Part shown: piece by piece, positions 1-12,637 of the stretch
Numbering within the stretch: the first letter of the stretch is position 1
Layout: each line of letters starts with the position of its first letter
Source of the DNA: Symsagittifera roscoffensis
Taxonomy: Eukaryota; Xenacoelomorpha; Acoela; Convolutidae
Length of the DNA stretch: 64,000 nucleotides
Reading direction: 5' to 3'
Assembly (NCBI RefSeq): GCF_963678635.1
Contig: NC_087065.1
Span: forward strand, 3,770,534-3,834,533
Notes under the pieces: model-generated
What the model saw: only the letters and a program-made list of their open reading frames with translations
What the model was told of the DNA's origin: nothing
Databases searched by the model: none
Position numbers and translations under genes: made by a program

Positions 1-1010
1 ATGATGCAATGATTTATTTGCTTGTTTGGGATGATGACATTAATTTTAGGTGCAGATGTCGAGACGAAAATGACAAGATGAAGAGCCGTTTCTCCGAACG
101 TTTCAAGATGGATGACAGAGGCGCAATGTCCTGGTTCCAGGGAATGCAGGTCATGCAGTCATCTGGGACAGTAACAATGATTTAACCAGGCATCATCGAT
201 GACTGCTTGGAGCGTTTTGGTCTCCTGATTGGAAACCAGTGGGCACACCAGTGGACATCAGCGCACAATTTTTGAAGAAAGACAGTCCTGAAGTTGGGCT
301 TGCAGAATCAGTGCCCATGGAGTCTGAGGACTATAAAGGCATTGTACATAGCTGAGCAAACAAGGCGTGATATTCTAGCGACTGTGGCGAAAATTTGCCG
401 TTTCCTGGAGGTTCTGGATAAGATGCCTTGGGTTGCTGCATAGAGAGTTCTTCGTACCTAAAAGATAAAAAATGATCTGGAGCTTTGCTACACTAAGGAC
501 GCTGGTGGTGTAAAAATCTATGGATTAGCAGATGCTGACAGGGCTGGAGATTTGGATGATAGAAGGTCAACTACTGGCTACAATTTTCATTTGCAAAAGG
601 TAGGGGCAGCAATTAGTTTGAGCACCAAGAAGACTCTGATTGCAGCCATATCTATCAATGAGGCTGAGCACAAAGCAATGGCTGCAGCGATTCAAGATGC
701 TCTAAATCTGCGATCACTTCTCGATGAGATGGACGTGATTAATGACGCACCAATCGTCATCAAGGAGAACAATTAGAGCTGCAGCATCAAGATGCACAAA
801 AAACCTGTGATGCAGAAGCGAACGAAGTACATCGATGTGAATTACCACAGTGATCGAGAACGAGTGGATGAAGACGCAGTTGAACTCTAGTATTGCCCCA
901 GTGCAATCAAGGAAGCTGACTTGTTGACGAAAGGCCTGAGCAAGGCTAAGATGGAACAACATCGTCGAACCATGTTGGGTTGCAGCCTGACATTGGAAAC
1001 AACCAATTCA
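1..1010 (+). pseudogene. Ty1/copia retrotransposon RT/RNase H fragment, copy 1
   Basis: Conceptual translation gives a broken copia-type pol C-terminus. Near position 25 there is an LLVWDDD-like stretch resembling the RT catalytic loop, followed by a MSWFQGMQV stretch typical of the copia RT end. From about 552 the RNase H region reads DDRRSTTGY, AISLSTKKT and SINEAEHKAM, matching the copia pattern RRSTTGY..SS/EAE. Beyond the stop at 776-778 the reading continues in frame with KRTKYIDVNYH and YCPSAIKEADLLTKGL, the conserved copia RNase H tail. At least two in-frame stops in the RNase H tail (776-778 and about 888) and others upstream make it a dead copy. The 5' part of pol lies outside the window. 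The family call rests on motif order and is fairly sure. Confidence 0.8.
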
Positions 1011-1125
1011 GCATGAGTGCGGGCGTTGAGTTCAAGCAATCCCAAGTTGAGACAGATAAATTGAAGCGAATCAGTTTGGAGGCATGAAACTGATTGAAAA
1101 AGTCAAAACTTATTAAACTCGGACA

Positions 1126-1153
1126 TGTCAACTAATGATCAAACTAGTTGACA
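1126..1153. repeat. 9-bp perfect hairpin, possible copia LTR start
   Basis: TGTCAACTA at 1126-1134 is the reverse complement of TAGTTGACA at 1145-1153, with a 10-base loop. It begins with TG about 110 bases after the RNase H reading frame ends, where a copia 3' LTR would be expected to start. The LTR end and a polypurine tract were not found, so the LTR reading is tentative. An identical copy lies at 2498-2525. Confidence 0.45.
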
Positions 1154-1525
1154 TTAAGAAGTCAACTAATTAACTAGTCTGTCATTACTTACTTGGTAGT
1201 TTTGGGATGCCTAGTTTTTCATGTCATTTTTTTCACTTCTCATTTCATTCTTCAACAATAACCATGTGCTCTCAATCCTCATTTCAAACCTCAGATTCTA
1301 TCTAACTCTCTAATCCCAGCCCTCAATCCTAGTTGCTGTCAGAAAAATCAATTTCCGCTTGTACAACAAAGTTAATTACATCAATTTCAGAGAGCAATTT
1401 TTATGATACAGTAGTTTTGCCAAGCACTTAATTTCTAATTTTCATTGAAATTTTTCATATATTTGTTTCATGCTAATCAACGGAGAAAACATGCGGTAGA
1501 ATTAAACTCTTTTTTTTTACTAAGG

Positions 1526-2382
1526 ACAGTAACAATGAATCAACCATGTTACATCGACGACTGATTGGATCGTTTTGGCCTAGCTGATTGGAAACCAGTG
1601 GCCACATCAGCGGACATCAGCGCACAATTTTCGAAGAAGGACCGTCATGAAGTTGGGTAAACAGAATCAGTGTCCATGAAGCCTGATGACTGTAAAGGCA
1701 TTGTAGACTCAGTTTTGCTCATAGCTAAGCAAACAAGGCCTGATATCCAAGCTACTGTGACGCAAATTTCCCGTTTCCTGGAGAACCCGGGAAGGGTGCA
1801 CTGGGTGGCTGCATAGAGCGTTCTACGTACCTAAAGGGAGGAAATGATCTGGAGCTGTGCAACACTGCGGACGCTGGTAGTGTAAAACTCTATGGATCAG
1901 CAGATGCTGACAGGGCTGGAGATTTGGATGATAGAAGGTCAACTACTGGCTACAATTTTCATTTGCAAAAGGTAGGGGCAGCAATTAGTTTGAGCACCAA
2001 GAAGACTCTGATTGCAGCCATATCTATCAATGAGGCTGAGCACAAAGCAATGGCTGCAGCGATTCAAGATGCTCTAAATCTGCGATCACTTCTCGATGAG
2101 ATGGACGTGATTAATGACGCACCAATCGTCATCAAGGAGAACAATTAGAGCTGCAGCATCAAGATGCACAAAAAACCTGTGATGCAGAAGCGAACGAAGT
2201 ACATCGATGTGAATTACCACAGTGATCGAGAACGAGTGGATGAAGACGCAGTTGAACTCTAGTATTGCCCCAGTGCAATCAAGGAAGCTGACTTGTTGAC
2301 GAAAGGCCTGAGCAAGGCTAAGATGGAACAACATCGTCGAACCATGTTGGGTTGCAGCCTGACATTGGAAACAACCAATTCA
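1526..2382 (+). pseudogene. Ty1/copia RT/RNase H fragment, copy 2
   Basis: This is the second tandem copy of the copia pol fragment. Its RNase H part (1924-2382) is identical to copy 1, including the stop after the KENN residues and the second stop in the VEL-YCP region. Its 5' part (1526-1898) resembles 165-526 but has many substitutions. No complete protein can be made from it. Confidence 0.75.
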
Positions 2383-2897
2383 GCATGAGTGCGGGCGTTG
2401 AGTTCAAGCAATCCCAAGTTGAGACAGATAAATTGAAGCGAATCAGTTTGGAGGCATGAAACTGATTGAAAAAGTCAAAACTTATTAAACTCGGACATGT
2501 CAACTAATGATCAAACTAGTTGACATTAAGAAGTCAACTAATTAACTAGTCTGTCATTACTTACTTGGTAGTTTTGGGATGCCTAGTTTTTCATGTCATT
2601 TTTTTCACTTCTCATTTCATTCTTCAACAATAACCATGTGCTCTCAATCCTCATTTCAAACCTCAGATTCTATCTAACTCTCTAATCCCAGCCCTCAATC
2701 CTAGTTGCTGTCAGAAAAATCAATTTCCGCTTGTACAACAAAGTTAATTACATCAATTTCAGAGAGCAATTTTTATGATACAGTAGTTTTGCCAAGCACT
2801 TAATTTCTAATTTTCATTGAAATTTTTCATATATTTGTTTCATGCTAATCAACGGAGAAAACATGCGGTAGAATTAAACTCTTTTTTTTTACTAAGG

Positions 2898-3345
2898 ACA
2901 GTAACAATGAATCAACCATGTTACATCGACGACTGATTGGATCGTTTTGGCCTAGCTGATTGGAAACCAGTGGCCACATCAGCGGACATCAGCGCACAAT
3001 TTTCGAAGAAGGACCGTCATGAAGTTGGGTAAACAGAATCAGTGTCCATGAAGCCTGATGACTGTAAAGGCATTGTAGACTCAGTTTTGCTCATAGCTAA
3101 GCAAACAAGGCCTGATATCCAAGCTACTGTGACGCAAATTTCCCGTTTCCTGGAGAACCCGGGAAGGGTGCACTGGGTGGCTGCATAGAGCGTTCTACGT
3201 ACCTAAAGGGAGGAAATGATCTGGAGCTGTGCAACACTGCGGACGCTGGTAGTGTAAAACTCTATGGATCAGCAGATGCTGACAGGGCTGGAGATTTGGA
3301 TGATAGAAGGTCAACTACTGGCTGACGAAGACACAGTTGAACTTA
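2898..3345 (+). pseudogene. Ty1/copia fragment, truncated copy 3
   Basis: The third tandem copy matches 1526-1951 up to about 3323. It then skips most of RNase H and resumes at a GACGAAGACACAGTTGAACT stretch that corresponds to the late RNase H segment near 864. It is an internally deleted remnant. Confidence 0.7.
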
Positions 3346-3475
3346 AAATTCTGGCATGATAGTCAAGAGAAAATATTTTGGCTTGATAGTAAAAAAATAT
3401 AATTAGTCGAGAGAAAATATTTTGGCATGATAGTCAAGAGAACATTTTTTGGCATGATAGTCAAAAATGAAAATT
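3345..3475. repeat. Short tandem repeats, TTTTGGCATGATAGTC unit
   Basis: Four imperfect copies of a roughly 27-37 base unit containing GGCATGATAGTCAAGAGAAA occur here, some with GGCTTGATAGT or TTAGTCGAGAG variants. There is no coding signal. Confidence 0.65.
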
Positions 3476-3479
3476 TTTA

Positions 3480-5460
3480 TCATAAAAAAAACATAAAATT
3501 TTTGCCTAGAAGCTAATAAATAACTTGCTATCAAAAACAAAAAATACCAACACTTGTGTCAGAAAATTGCTCTTTCAAATCTAAAATAACCAACAAAAAC
3601 TTAATTTCAGGTCTGATTTTAGATTTGAAACAACCAATCCTTGAAGTATCCAAACGTTATTTAAACATTTTTAAACCAATTTCAGATCTGAAATTTAGAT
3701 CTGAACAATGTTATTTCAGATCTGTTTTTAGAAAACTCACAGAGTACCTGTATATCTGAAATGATTGAAAACTTATTCCCACTCCTTATTGGAGTGAAAT
3801 AATCACATTATTGCCAAACTTACAAGAAAGATAAATGTCAACGTTGAGGAGGTCGAATTTAGTAACGGGAGAGCAAATGTGATGGCGATGACGATTGAGA
3901 ATATTGACGTGGTATTTTACCCAAAACCTATTGTGAAAATGCTCGACGAGTATTGTACTCAAAATTTATTTTGAAACTAGGCAAACTTTTATCGATATTG
4001 GGAACGTTGAGCGAAAACTTTGTCGGAAACGACGTGGGAACTATACATGAAAAAAATGAGATGGTACAAAAAATAGTGACGGCGGCCAATGTGATGTGAG
4101 TGACAAAGTATTTCCTCTGTCATTACTTCAGTTGTAGTACCAACTGTACCAATTCGAAGAAGCAATTTTGATTACTGATGAAACTTTTGACAGGGTGAAG
4201 TTATCAAGAAACCTTATGAAACCATCAATCTTGAAGCAACACTAAGAAATTTTATCATGGCAGAAAATCAAACATCAAAAAATTTATTCGTTGGGACTTT
4301 ATAATCGAGTCCACAGTCAAATATATTTGAATTAAGAAACGGACGGGCGGGGGAGCATCACCCATCTGTTATTGAGGTGTCAGAGGGGGAGGTCACTGTG
4401 ACCAAAGAGGTTGTTCAGAGGTGGGTCATTAAGCCACTCCTAACCAATCACTTATAAATTACCGTTTCAGTTTCAACATAGACTGCGTCTTGTAATCTAC
4501 TTGAGTTTATTGGTTAGTAAAATTTTCACCTCGAAAACAACTCAATAGGTCAGTCGACCGTTGATTATAGGAGGGAAGGCAGTAAATATCTTTAAGAGCT
4601 AGGGAAGTTAGTTTATAGGCAACTCATTAATCAGAGATCCTTCAGCTTCAAATCGATGAGACATTAACAATCCAATTTTTCAGCAGAGTCTGATTACCTG
4701 CCAGTTTTTTTGCTATTTTTCTGTTGAGAACCTCAAAATTTTGTCCAGCGTGTTATATATACAAAAAATTTTGAAAATCAATTTGAGCCAGGAAGGCCCT
4801 TTAAAAACACTTTTTTTTCAAGTTATCAAAATCAAGTTTTTCAAGTTATGTTGATTCACATGCTGTTTCAATTTTTCTCAAAATATCTTGAAGAAATCAA
4901 ACTTTGAACCTTCCTTTAACAACAACAAAACAACTCAAAAGGATCCCGTCATTATTTATCACTTAATTATCTTGCTTGAAAATTTAAATTTTTAACAATA
5001 TGTTGAAAACGTGAAGCAAATTGAATTTTTTTTACTTAAGCCTCACAGGCTTGCATGAAAGCCTAATTAACACCCGATTGCTTCCATGACAACAATTTTA
5101 AAAAAAACTCTCACATAGTAATTAACTCGCATTATAAAAAGACAATAACTAATTTAAGATCCTCTATGGTCATATGTTTTTTCCTTTCCGGAAAAGTTAT
5201 ACTTTTTGCGGTTTGATTTTGATTTAAATATACTCACAGAAACAAAAATTCAAGAAAGCAAACTTTTGCAAACTAATATTAAAATATTCTTTTATTATTA
5301 TAATTTTTATGTAGAACTTAAGCTTAAATTGATTGTAAAACAATTTGAAGTTGTTCGCTTTTTTTCATTGATTTTGTCAAAAAAATTTATTAATTCCAAT
5401 CTATCTAAATTATCGGTAGCAATTGACCTCAATTGCAATCTATCTATCATAGCGCAAGTA
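3480..5460. other. AT-rich non-coding stretch
   Basis: No supported gene. Between 3580 and 3750 the hexamer AGATCT and its CAGATCTGAAA surroundings recur several times. The longer open frames at 3556 and 5206 lack any recognisable domain, and the 5206 frame has no ATG start; both look like chance AT-rich frames. Confidence 0.5.
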
Positions 5461-5468
5461 ATTTGCTA

Positions 5469-5567
5469 TAGTTTTTTCATGCATCGCCCAAAGTTTCCAA
5501 AATTAGTTTAAGGCCGCTAGTTTTTTCATGCATCGCCCAAAGTTTCCAAAATTAGTTTAATGCCGCA
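5469..5567. repeat. 49-bp direct repeat, two copies
   Basis: The segment starting TAGTTTTTTCATGCATCGCC is present twice in direct tandem with a 49-base period, differing at one or two positions near its GGCCGC/TGCCGC end. Confidence 0.8.
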
Positions 5568-6415
5568 TAGTAGTATTACATAGTCCTCTATAGCTATCGC
5601 GAGTTTTTTTTGGGTTTCGCGAGGCAATTGCCGCTACCAAAAACGGTTTTTTTTTGTAGATTGCCTGTTTTGTTAGGTTTATATATTCATAATCTAAAAT
5701 TTAGAGAAATCTTAGTCGACTGTGCTAAATGAAAAAAATTTTCAAAATGCTAATATAATTACCATCAAGAATTTTTACTGCAACAAAATTAAAGTGGCTG
5801 CTAAAAACTGAAAAAACACCTGTTGAGACTGAATAAAAGGTAATATAAAGTGGTATAAAAAAATAATTTCTGATTGAAGGTCTGATAAAGGTGGTATCGA
5901 TGGACGCGAACGAGCACACCTCAAAAGTTTGTTTGACTCCGATATTTCTACCGCAAGTAAATTATACTTAAATAACAGCTACAGTGTTTTCAGGAATCGC
6001 CCGAAATTACCGAAATCAGTTTAAAGTAGTATTATCTAGTCCTGTATAGCTATGTTGAATTTTTTGAGTTTTTTGAGCCGGTTGCTGCTATCAAAAAAGG
6101 TTACTTCTGTATATCGCACTTGCAACGATAACTTTATATATTCCAACCAATTATTTAGAGACATTTTTCAGTCAACCGTGCTAAACAAAAAAAATTCAAA
6201 TAGGCTAATATAACTACCATCAAAAATTTTCATTGAAACAATTTGAAAATTGAAATTAAAAAGTAAAAAAAACAGCTGCTGAGACTGAATAAAAGGAAAT
6301 ATGTAGCGGTACAAGAGTTAATTTCTGAGTGAAGGTCTGATAAAGGCTGTCTTGAGGGAGGTGAACAACCTCGTTCAAAGTTTTGTTCAACCCGATATTT
6401 CTGACGCAAGCTAAT
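5520..6415. repeat. Diverged tandem duplication of about 455 bp
   Basis: Landmarks of 5520-5950 recur in the same order at about 5985-6415: CATCGCCCAAAG against AATCGCCCGAAA, AGTAGTATTACATAGTCCT against AGTAGTATTATCTAGTCCT, TGAATAAAAGGTAATAT against TGAATAAAAGGAAATAT, GGTCTGATAAAGG in both, and CGATATTTCTACCGCAAG against CGATATTTCTGACGCAAG. The divergence suggests an old duplication. Neither arm codes. Confidence 0.65.
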
Positions 6416-6419
6416 TATA

Positions 6420-7640
6420 AATCAATTTAATATCTATAAAATAACTTTGGGCTATATATTTCATTCATAGCAATCATCTTCATCTATTTAACTCATTTTG
6501 CGCAGCAGGTGTGTGATGTTCGTAAAAATATTATTTAATGAAAAATTACATCTCAGATTTGATCAGAAAAAAAACATGTTCATGGCTACGCGATGAACTA
6601 CAACTGAAAAGCGTTTGAAGTTGCCAAAGTATCATATGACCGATCCAGATAAACATCACGTGAAATTGCTGCAGCAAAAATAAGTTTTTTCAAAACTTAA
6701 TGATCTCGAGCTTAAGAGTGCTCTCGTGCTAGTGAATGCTCTCATTCTGCATCGTTACATTGGAGGTTGAACAAAATTTTTAAAAAATCATATGGCATTT
6801 TAATACATCAAGTACATCAAACAACATCAGATAAAATTCGTTCAAAACCATAAACAAAACAATTTTAGTATTGAATGTTGTGTTGCTCTATTGAAACTTG
6901 AACAGAAAACTGATTACTAAGAGAAAATATATATATTCTCTCAGTTCACAAGGTTTGATCAAAACAAATCTGGAAAATTTTTTGCTCCTATTGTTCTTTT
7001 GACAGAAAAACATCTGTCTGTTTCTATAATTAGGGTGCCTTTTAATTAAGTTCCGGCATCTCGCTTCTTCGTTTAGTCAATTTTTTGTTCATCATTAGAA
7101 ATCTTAAAATTTCATCATTAGAAACTACTCTTAGCAAGATGAGTGTCTAAGTATCTCGATTTATTTAACCGAGTCCGACCAAACTCTTTCGGAATTAAGC
7201 TTTGATTGATAAATTTGAAAAAAAATTTCAAAATAAAAAAATAAGTTTGAAATCTTAAAAATCGTCATTTCCCCTATTAAACATGTTTTGCAGCAACTGA
7301 CTATTTATGTCAACCAATGAACATGCCTCAATTCAATAGTATAATTCTAAACCGTATCAAACCCCTGAAAACACAGATTGCCCAGAGTTTTGAGCCCCAT
7401 GTTTTCACAAAAAATCTTAAGATTTCTTAGATAGTTGGACTGATAAAAATCCGATACCTTTTATCGGACGTGATTCAGCAGGAGCTGATTTAGGATTTTA
7501 GGATGGAATTTAGGATGTTTTTGAGAGAGAGGCGGATTTTCAGAAAAAATCTTTAGATATACCAAAATGATTTTCCGAGTCCTCTTAAATCAATGTATAG
7601 ATCCTGTTTCGATCAATTTTTTCACCCAGCATTCGAATTT
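6420..7640. other. Non-coding stretch upstream of the MACPF gene
   Basis: No gene, RNA or clear repeat is supported here. The sequence is AT-rich with scattered homopolymers. A promoter or a 5' untranslated exon of the downstream gene may lie in this region, but none can be pointed to. Confidence 0.4.
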
Positions 7641-7642
7641 TT

Positions 7643-7830
7643 GAAAATCGGGTCGAAAAATTTGTTTTAGGCGTCTTTGGAAAATTTTGGATCAAATATT
7701 GCAATTTTTCGGCGCGCGATTCCCTAAAAGGCGTTTCCCTGAAAACCGGGTCGAAAAATTTGTTTTAGGCGTCTTTGGAAAACTTTGGAGCAATTTTTTG
7801 GCGCGCGTTTTTTGTGTAGGCGCCTGAGGC
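7643..7830. repeat. 98-bp tandem duplication
   Basis: GAAAATCGGGTCGAAAAATT at 7643 recurs as GAAAACCGGGTCGAAAAATT at 7741. Both are followed by TTTTAGGCGTCTTTGGAAAA and end near GGCGCGCG. The copies differ by a few substitutions and a short indel. Confidence 0.75.
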
Positions 7831-8229
7831 GCCATTAGAAAAAAAAGTTTTTAGTTCCTCAGCCGTCAAGGGGTCTAATTCCTGGGGGCGGGGGCATACG
7901 TCAACGCCCTCCTCTGCAAATCCACTAATGTGAAAGGTTGCGAGTATGGGTGTTTGGTGGATCGGTGTGTGGTTTGTAGTTATATGTATATATGTTTGTT
8001 TGCGTGTGTATGTGTGAGTGCATGTCTGCCCTGTGGTTGATAGTCTTTCTGACATGTAGTTCAGGAAAAGATCAAAACTGTCATTTTTCTAATTACTACA
8101 ACTGGAAAAAACTGAGACAACGGAAGACTGAGACATTCTTTACAAATAGATTTTGTTTTATAATGCTCTTTTTCTTACATTTGATCCTTAAAATTTAAAA
8201 TCATTTATTCTTCTCGAATTTTCTTTCAG

Positions 8230-8439
8230 ATCTGAATGGTTTAAATGGACAAGCAGCCGAGCAAATTGTGGCTTCCTCGAGCTCATCGGGCTTTTATTCT
8301 TTGTGGAGCTATTGTAGGCATAGTGTTGGTAGCTATAATCATTGCTGGAACTGTGATACTCATGGGTTTCAAACATGAATTTGCTTCGAAGAGCGACGAA
8401 TCATTAAGCCAAAATGATGAAACTTCTTATGTTACACAA
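8230..8439 (+). CDS. MACPF gene exon 1: cytoplasmic tail and membrane anchor
   Basis: A TTTCTTTCAG acceptor ends at 8229 and the ATG is at 8245. The exon ends at 8439, just before a GTATGT donor, and leaves a complete codon (phase 0). It encodes 65 residues: a short basic N-terminus (KLWLPRAHR), one hydrophobic helix at about residues 18-42 (LCGAIVGIVLVAIIIAG), then a Ser/Asp-rich stretch. Positive residues before the helix and no cleavage site suggest a type II anchor with the C-terminus outside. The acceptor before the ATG implies an upstream non-coding exon or a trans-spliced leader. The link to exons 2 and 3 is inferred from matching phases and a continuous sense. Confidence 0.7.
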
Positions 8440-8649
8440 GTATGTAAAATTTGAACAATTTTAACAAAAGGAAAAGCAAAAACAGAGATTTTAAAAGATT
8501 ATCATAATGATATAATGCAACACTGATGTAATGAAAGACGTTTTTCCTAATTTATTATCAGGGTAGTTGCAACAAGAAAGCAGACATTACTTCTAGCTAG
8601 CATTGCAAGTACCGTGCATTAATGCGTAGTTTTGACAGATTTTTCTCGG

Positions 8650-8790
8650 TTACTCGCGACCAAAATGTAGTATTTCTGGACTGCCGCGACCAAAACTGGA
8701 TTTTTTCAGACCACGGCAACCAAAATTTGGTATTTCCGGATTTTGCAGAATGAGGCAACGCACCCGCGACCACCTTGACCGAAGGAAAGT
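8650..8790. repeat. Degenerate CGCGACCAAAAT repeats
   Basis: Four variants of a CGCGACCAAAA(T/C)...GTATTTC(T/C)GGA phrase occur at roughly 40-50 base spacing. They share the CGCGAC core with the tighter array at 9065-9210. Confidence 0.5.
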
Positions 8791-9064
8791 TAACCGGCTT
8801 TCATTTTTGGTGAAGCACCTAAAAAAAACTTCTAATGGGGCCTTCGGCGCCATAAAAACTATCTTTGAATGGGGCGGGCTCAAAAACTGTATTGGTCAAA
8901 TTGTTTTTACAAAATGCTTTTTTGGTATATGTTTTGTTAGCCTATTTTTATAATTTCGCAAAAATAAGGCAAGAACAGGGTCTTTTTATTGCTTTGGCAG
9001 AGCTCTGAAAAACAATTTGGGCGACTCAATAAAAATTTAAAAGGTAAGTCAAAAAACTTTTTGC

Positions 9065-9210
9065 TATGCCGCGATTTATTTTTCAACCACATCACGACTA
9101 ACTTTTCGACCATACCGCGACTAATTTTTCAACCACGCTCCGATTAATGTTTCGGCCAAGCCGCGATTTTTTTCGCCCATGCCGCGACTTATTTTTTGAC
9201 CACGTGGCTA
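9065..9210. repeat. 23-bp minisatellite, about six units
   Basis: Units resembling GCCGCGACTAATTTTTCGAC followed by CAC or CAT occur consecutively at about 23-base spacing with several substitutions each. Related phrases reappear singly at 9345 and 9380. Confidence 0.7.
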
Positions 9211-10908
9211 CTTAACAGCTTGAACTAAATAAATTGTGAGCTCCAATACATCAAAGCGAAAAAGTATGTGGATATATATTATGGTTGGTTAAAATGTCGT
9301 TGATCCGAGTTCGACTCACCGCAAATTTTAAAGGGACAAATTTTTCGACCATATCGCACTAATTTTTCCACATTGCGACCGATATATGGTATTTCTAGAA
9401 TTTGTCTGTCCTTAAGAACCTGTCCAGTCTGTAGATTTTCGTTCGCGACCGACATAGTAAAAAAACACGTCTCGTTCCTCTACATGGGTTTTAAAACAAG
9501 CAAAAAGTAAGAAAAGGCCAAAATCCTGATGAAAAATTATATCAGGAAACAGTAAAACTTATAATCAAAAAACATTGCGAGCCAGATATCTCGCTCACTA
9601 TTTGCTGTTTTTTCGCCGACTTTTTTTGAAAAGATTAGGAACTCTATTACTAGGAAATCATAAGCAGAGCTTTAAAATCTATAATGTACTGAAAACATGT
9701 TTGGTTTTGTATTTTGAAAGTTGTTCTTGATTTCTCAAGTTTCACTCCAGCCCTGCAAAACCAGGTTGGAGAAGTCTTGAGTGAAACCTTGTTTTACCTA
9801 TTTGCTCGAGGAATCCAAAACAGCAGAAGATCTGAAAAAATAGCATTGTTGCGGAAGCCGCGTGAAATCTGTTTTTAGCTTTTTAGCAAATCTACTTACA
9901 GTACGCAAAATATACACTTTAGCCTCGTGCTGAAATTTTGCGTTTCATTCTTAATGAAATATTAAAAATTATAGCTGTGGTTTCAATAAAAAATTTGAAA
10001 ACGTTTTCTTCAAATGCTGTAAAAGCAAAAAATTGAACAAATTGCAAATTTATTTTTTTTTCTAAATAATTGCAAATAGTGAAATGCTAATTTCTAAACA
10101 GCATCGTCCTCGAAAAAGATGTTCTACTGTCAAATTCTAGACTAGAAGGCTTGAAAAGCGTTCTGACTATCCTTAATTGGTACAGATACAAAATCCACTT
10201 CGCATTTGCTATTTATTTGAATATTGGACACAAATTTGCTCGGATATTAGGAAAAAATTGAATGTAACAACTGCCCTGTAAATGATCATAATTATTTTTG
10301 GCACAGAAATTTTTGATTGATATGTGGCTAACAATTTAATTTGAAAAGAATTCAAGTGTTCCAATTGGAGCCTTGTAGGGAATTATTGTGACCATTTACC
10401 ATGGCTTAATTTATATTGGAGCCGTTTTGGGTGCTGGATCTGTCGCGACGATGAATACTTTGCGTTACAATTTCAGCATAAAATCTCAAATTCTACTGCA
10501 GAACTTTTGGCACTTTTCATGCCCTCTGATGGTCACTGAAAAGGTTACCGATAACTTTTACTATCATATTCATGCTAATATCTTTCGTAATATGTCATCT
10601 TATATATCTTATCATAAGCTAATATGTTTCGGATGTGAGTACCGCAATTGCAAAAAAATTTCAATTTAAAAACCACCTCAAGCGAAAATATTCCATACTT
10701 TCTTTGGAAAAAACAGATAATAGTTCAACTAGTTGTTTTGCTGAGTTTTTGAAAGTATATTCTCTCCAACTCTATTCACTGTATAAAAACAGCAACAATC
10801 CTTTCAAATGCCGACTTTGTTTCTTATTGTTGGTGGTTGTAAGAACAAGAAAGTCTTTTCGACAGAATAAATGTATGAACAATTTACATTATGACACTTT
10901 TTTGCCAG

Positions 10909-11011
10909 GTCCCAATAGATGATGGACAAACCAGAGAAAGCACAAGTGAAACAGGTCCAGCGACAGACTCTCAGGGTGGGGAAGTCACGCCAGGAATTGA
11001 TGATCCTCCAG
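10909..11011 (+). CDS. MACPF gene exon 2: linker
   Basis: This 103-base exon lies between a TTTTTTGCCAG acceptor and a G|GTAAAG donor. It starts in phase 0, exactly as exon 1 ends, and leaves one base that exon 3 completes. It encodes 34 residues rich in Asp, Thr, Ser, Gly and Pro (for example TSETGPATDSQGGEVTPG), a low-complexity stalk that would place the MACPF domain away from the membrane. The phase match at both ends and the absence of stops are the evidence; there is no transcript. Confidence 0.65.
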
Positions 11012-12637
11012 GTAAAGTGAAATGATTCATTAAGTGCTTAGAATCATCGGACATATCGAAAATGAGAAGTAGGAGCGTTCAGATTTCAGATAAAAAATGT
11101 CAAGTTGAAGTGAAACTAAAATAAAAACTTATTCACATTAAAAAAGCAAAGTAATTTTTCGAGCCTGCAAAGATTATAAAATTCTCAGCGTTCAGTCCAA
11201 ATACCAGCTTATAATACAGATGACGCTTTCGAAACTAATAAATCAGGCCGAGGTTGAAATAATGCCGACAAGACTATGGGTCGAATTGTTTTTATCAAAA
11301 CTGTGGCATTGATTAGGTTTTATCTTTAAAAAACAAAAAACATTCAGAAAGAAACAATGATATAACAAAAAACGTGTTATCGACAAGGCTACTGAACAAT
11401 CAAACCCGAAAAAACAGCTCTGAAAAACACTAGATGACTGAAATTTGAAGCACTGTTCAACAATTCGTTTTCAGATTACTCGTGTAATTTTAGAATTGAT
11501 TTTAAGTATAAATTTATGTTGATTCTAATAAAAAGTGGGTAAGCGGTATAGAAAATGTTATCATTAAATTTTTTTTTTTAAAAAAAACGTTGACAATTTT
11601 TTGTCTTTACAACTATTTTCGGCCACAGACAAAAGTTGTAATCTATGGATTTTCAAAAAAAATTGCGTTTTCCGCATTGCAGATGAAATAAGTGCACATG
11701 AGTCAAAAATATGACCAAACTGGCCATTTATAAGCCCTTGAATCAAATTTTGAGGTTTTTGTTTTTTTCTTTCAGCAGACAAAAATTTGCTTTTTTCGAT
11801 TGGGTGTGAAAAGTATTTTGCATCCTTTTTTAAAACTATGCCTACGGCGCAGAAACTTTCTGACAAAAAATTCTACTCACTTTTCATAGAGCTCGGCTCA
11901 CTCGTTCATAGAACTTTTTGTACATAAATAAGAAAGAAATTTTTTTTTGTCAAAAAATTGCTAAAAAATAATTGCCTTATTTGAACTGTACTAGAAATTT
12001 TTGATACTGGCAACAAACACTTTGAAAGTAATTTCAAAAATGAAACATTTTTGTTTCAACTGCAAAACCAATTTTGCACTCATTGTCCAAAAAAAAACAT
12101 TGTGCATGCATTTTTTTTTGTGCTCAACGTAGTCCTGGATACACGAAATGTGGTCTTTTTTCTCTTTCTAGATAATTTTTTTCTTCAAAACGCTCAAAAC
12201 GCCTATTTGTATTGTATGACATGTTTATGTATGCCCCGATCAATGTCTGATTAATTAAAAAAGACGTTTTTTTAAAGATGATCGTATTTGAAATTTTTTG
12301 CCAAAATTTTAAATTTTTATATTTTATTTATATCTCATGTCCAAGAAAAATCTAAAAATCGATTCAGATCGATTTCAACACATTGTAAATGCAAAACAGT
12401 CAAACCTTCTGTGACTCCAGTTTTGAGCCAAATACCCAAGAATTTCACATTAAATTTTAAAAATCAATTTTTTTGTTTAATAGAAAAACTCTAGTCCACA
12501 TTTATAAATTTTCCATAAGAAAAACCACCTATCTTAGACTTTTCATGCAATTTTCCGTACTTATGGAATTGCATAAAAATTTTAAGAGTAGCATTTTTGG
12601 TCACCGGGGAGTTGTTGACTTTCTGCGATAATGTTTC

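Larger units (their letters stand above)
527..3323. repeat. 1372-bp tandem duplication within copia sequence
   Basis: Positions 527-1898 recur at 1899-3270, and a third partial copy runs from 3271 to about 3323. By eye the copies look identical base for base, for example the ORFs at 552 and 1924 are the same. Each unit joins a copia RNase H end, a possible LTR start and the next RT segment. The 165-526 segment is a diverged relative of 1526-1898, so two older copia copies in tandem probably seeded the unequal exchange. The third copy jumps at about 3323 into a later RNase H segment through a deletion. Confidence 0.85.
8440..10908. other. MACPF gene intron 1
   Basis: This AT-rich intron is bounded by GTATGT and TTTTTTGCCAG. 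It contains minisatellite-like repeats (see 8650-8790 and 9065-9210) and no supported gene. The open frames at 10388 and 10635 show no domain and are probably chance. Confidence 0.65.

Noticed and set aside
7765-8055. Minus-strand 96-codon ORF before the MACPF gene
   Set aside because: Low-complexity THTY/HITTNHTP composition arises from a TG-rich stretch; no domain.
9065-9210. CRISPR-like array
   Set aside because: The units are contiguous and degenerate with no spacers, and the genome is eukaryotic.
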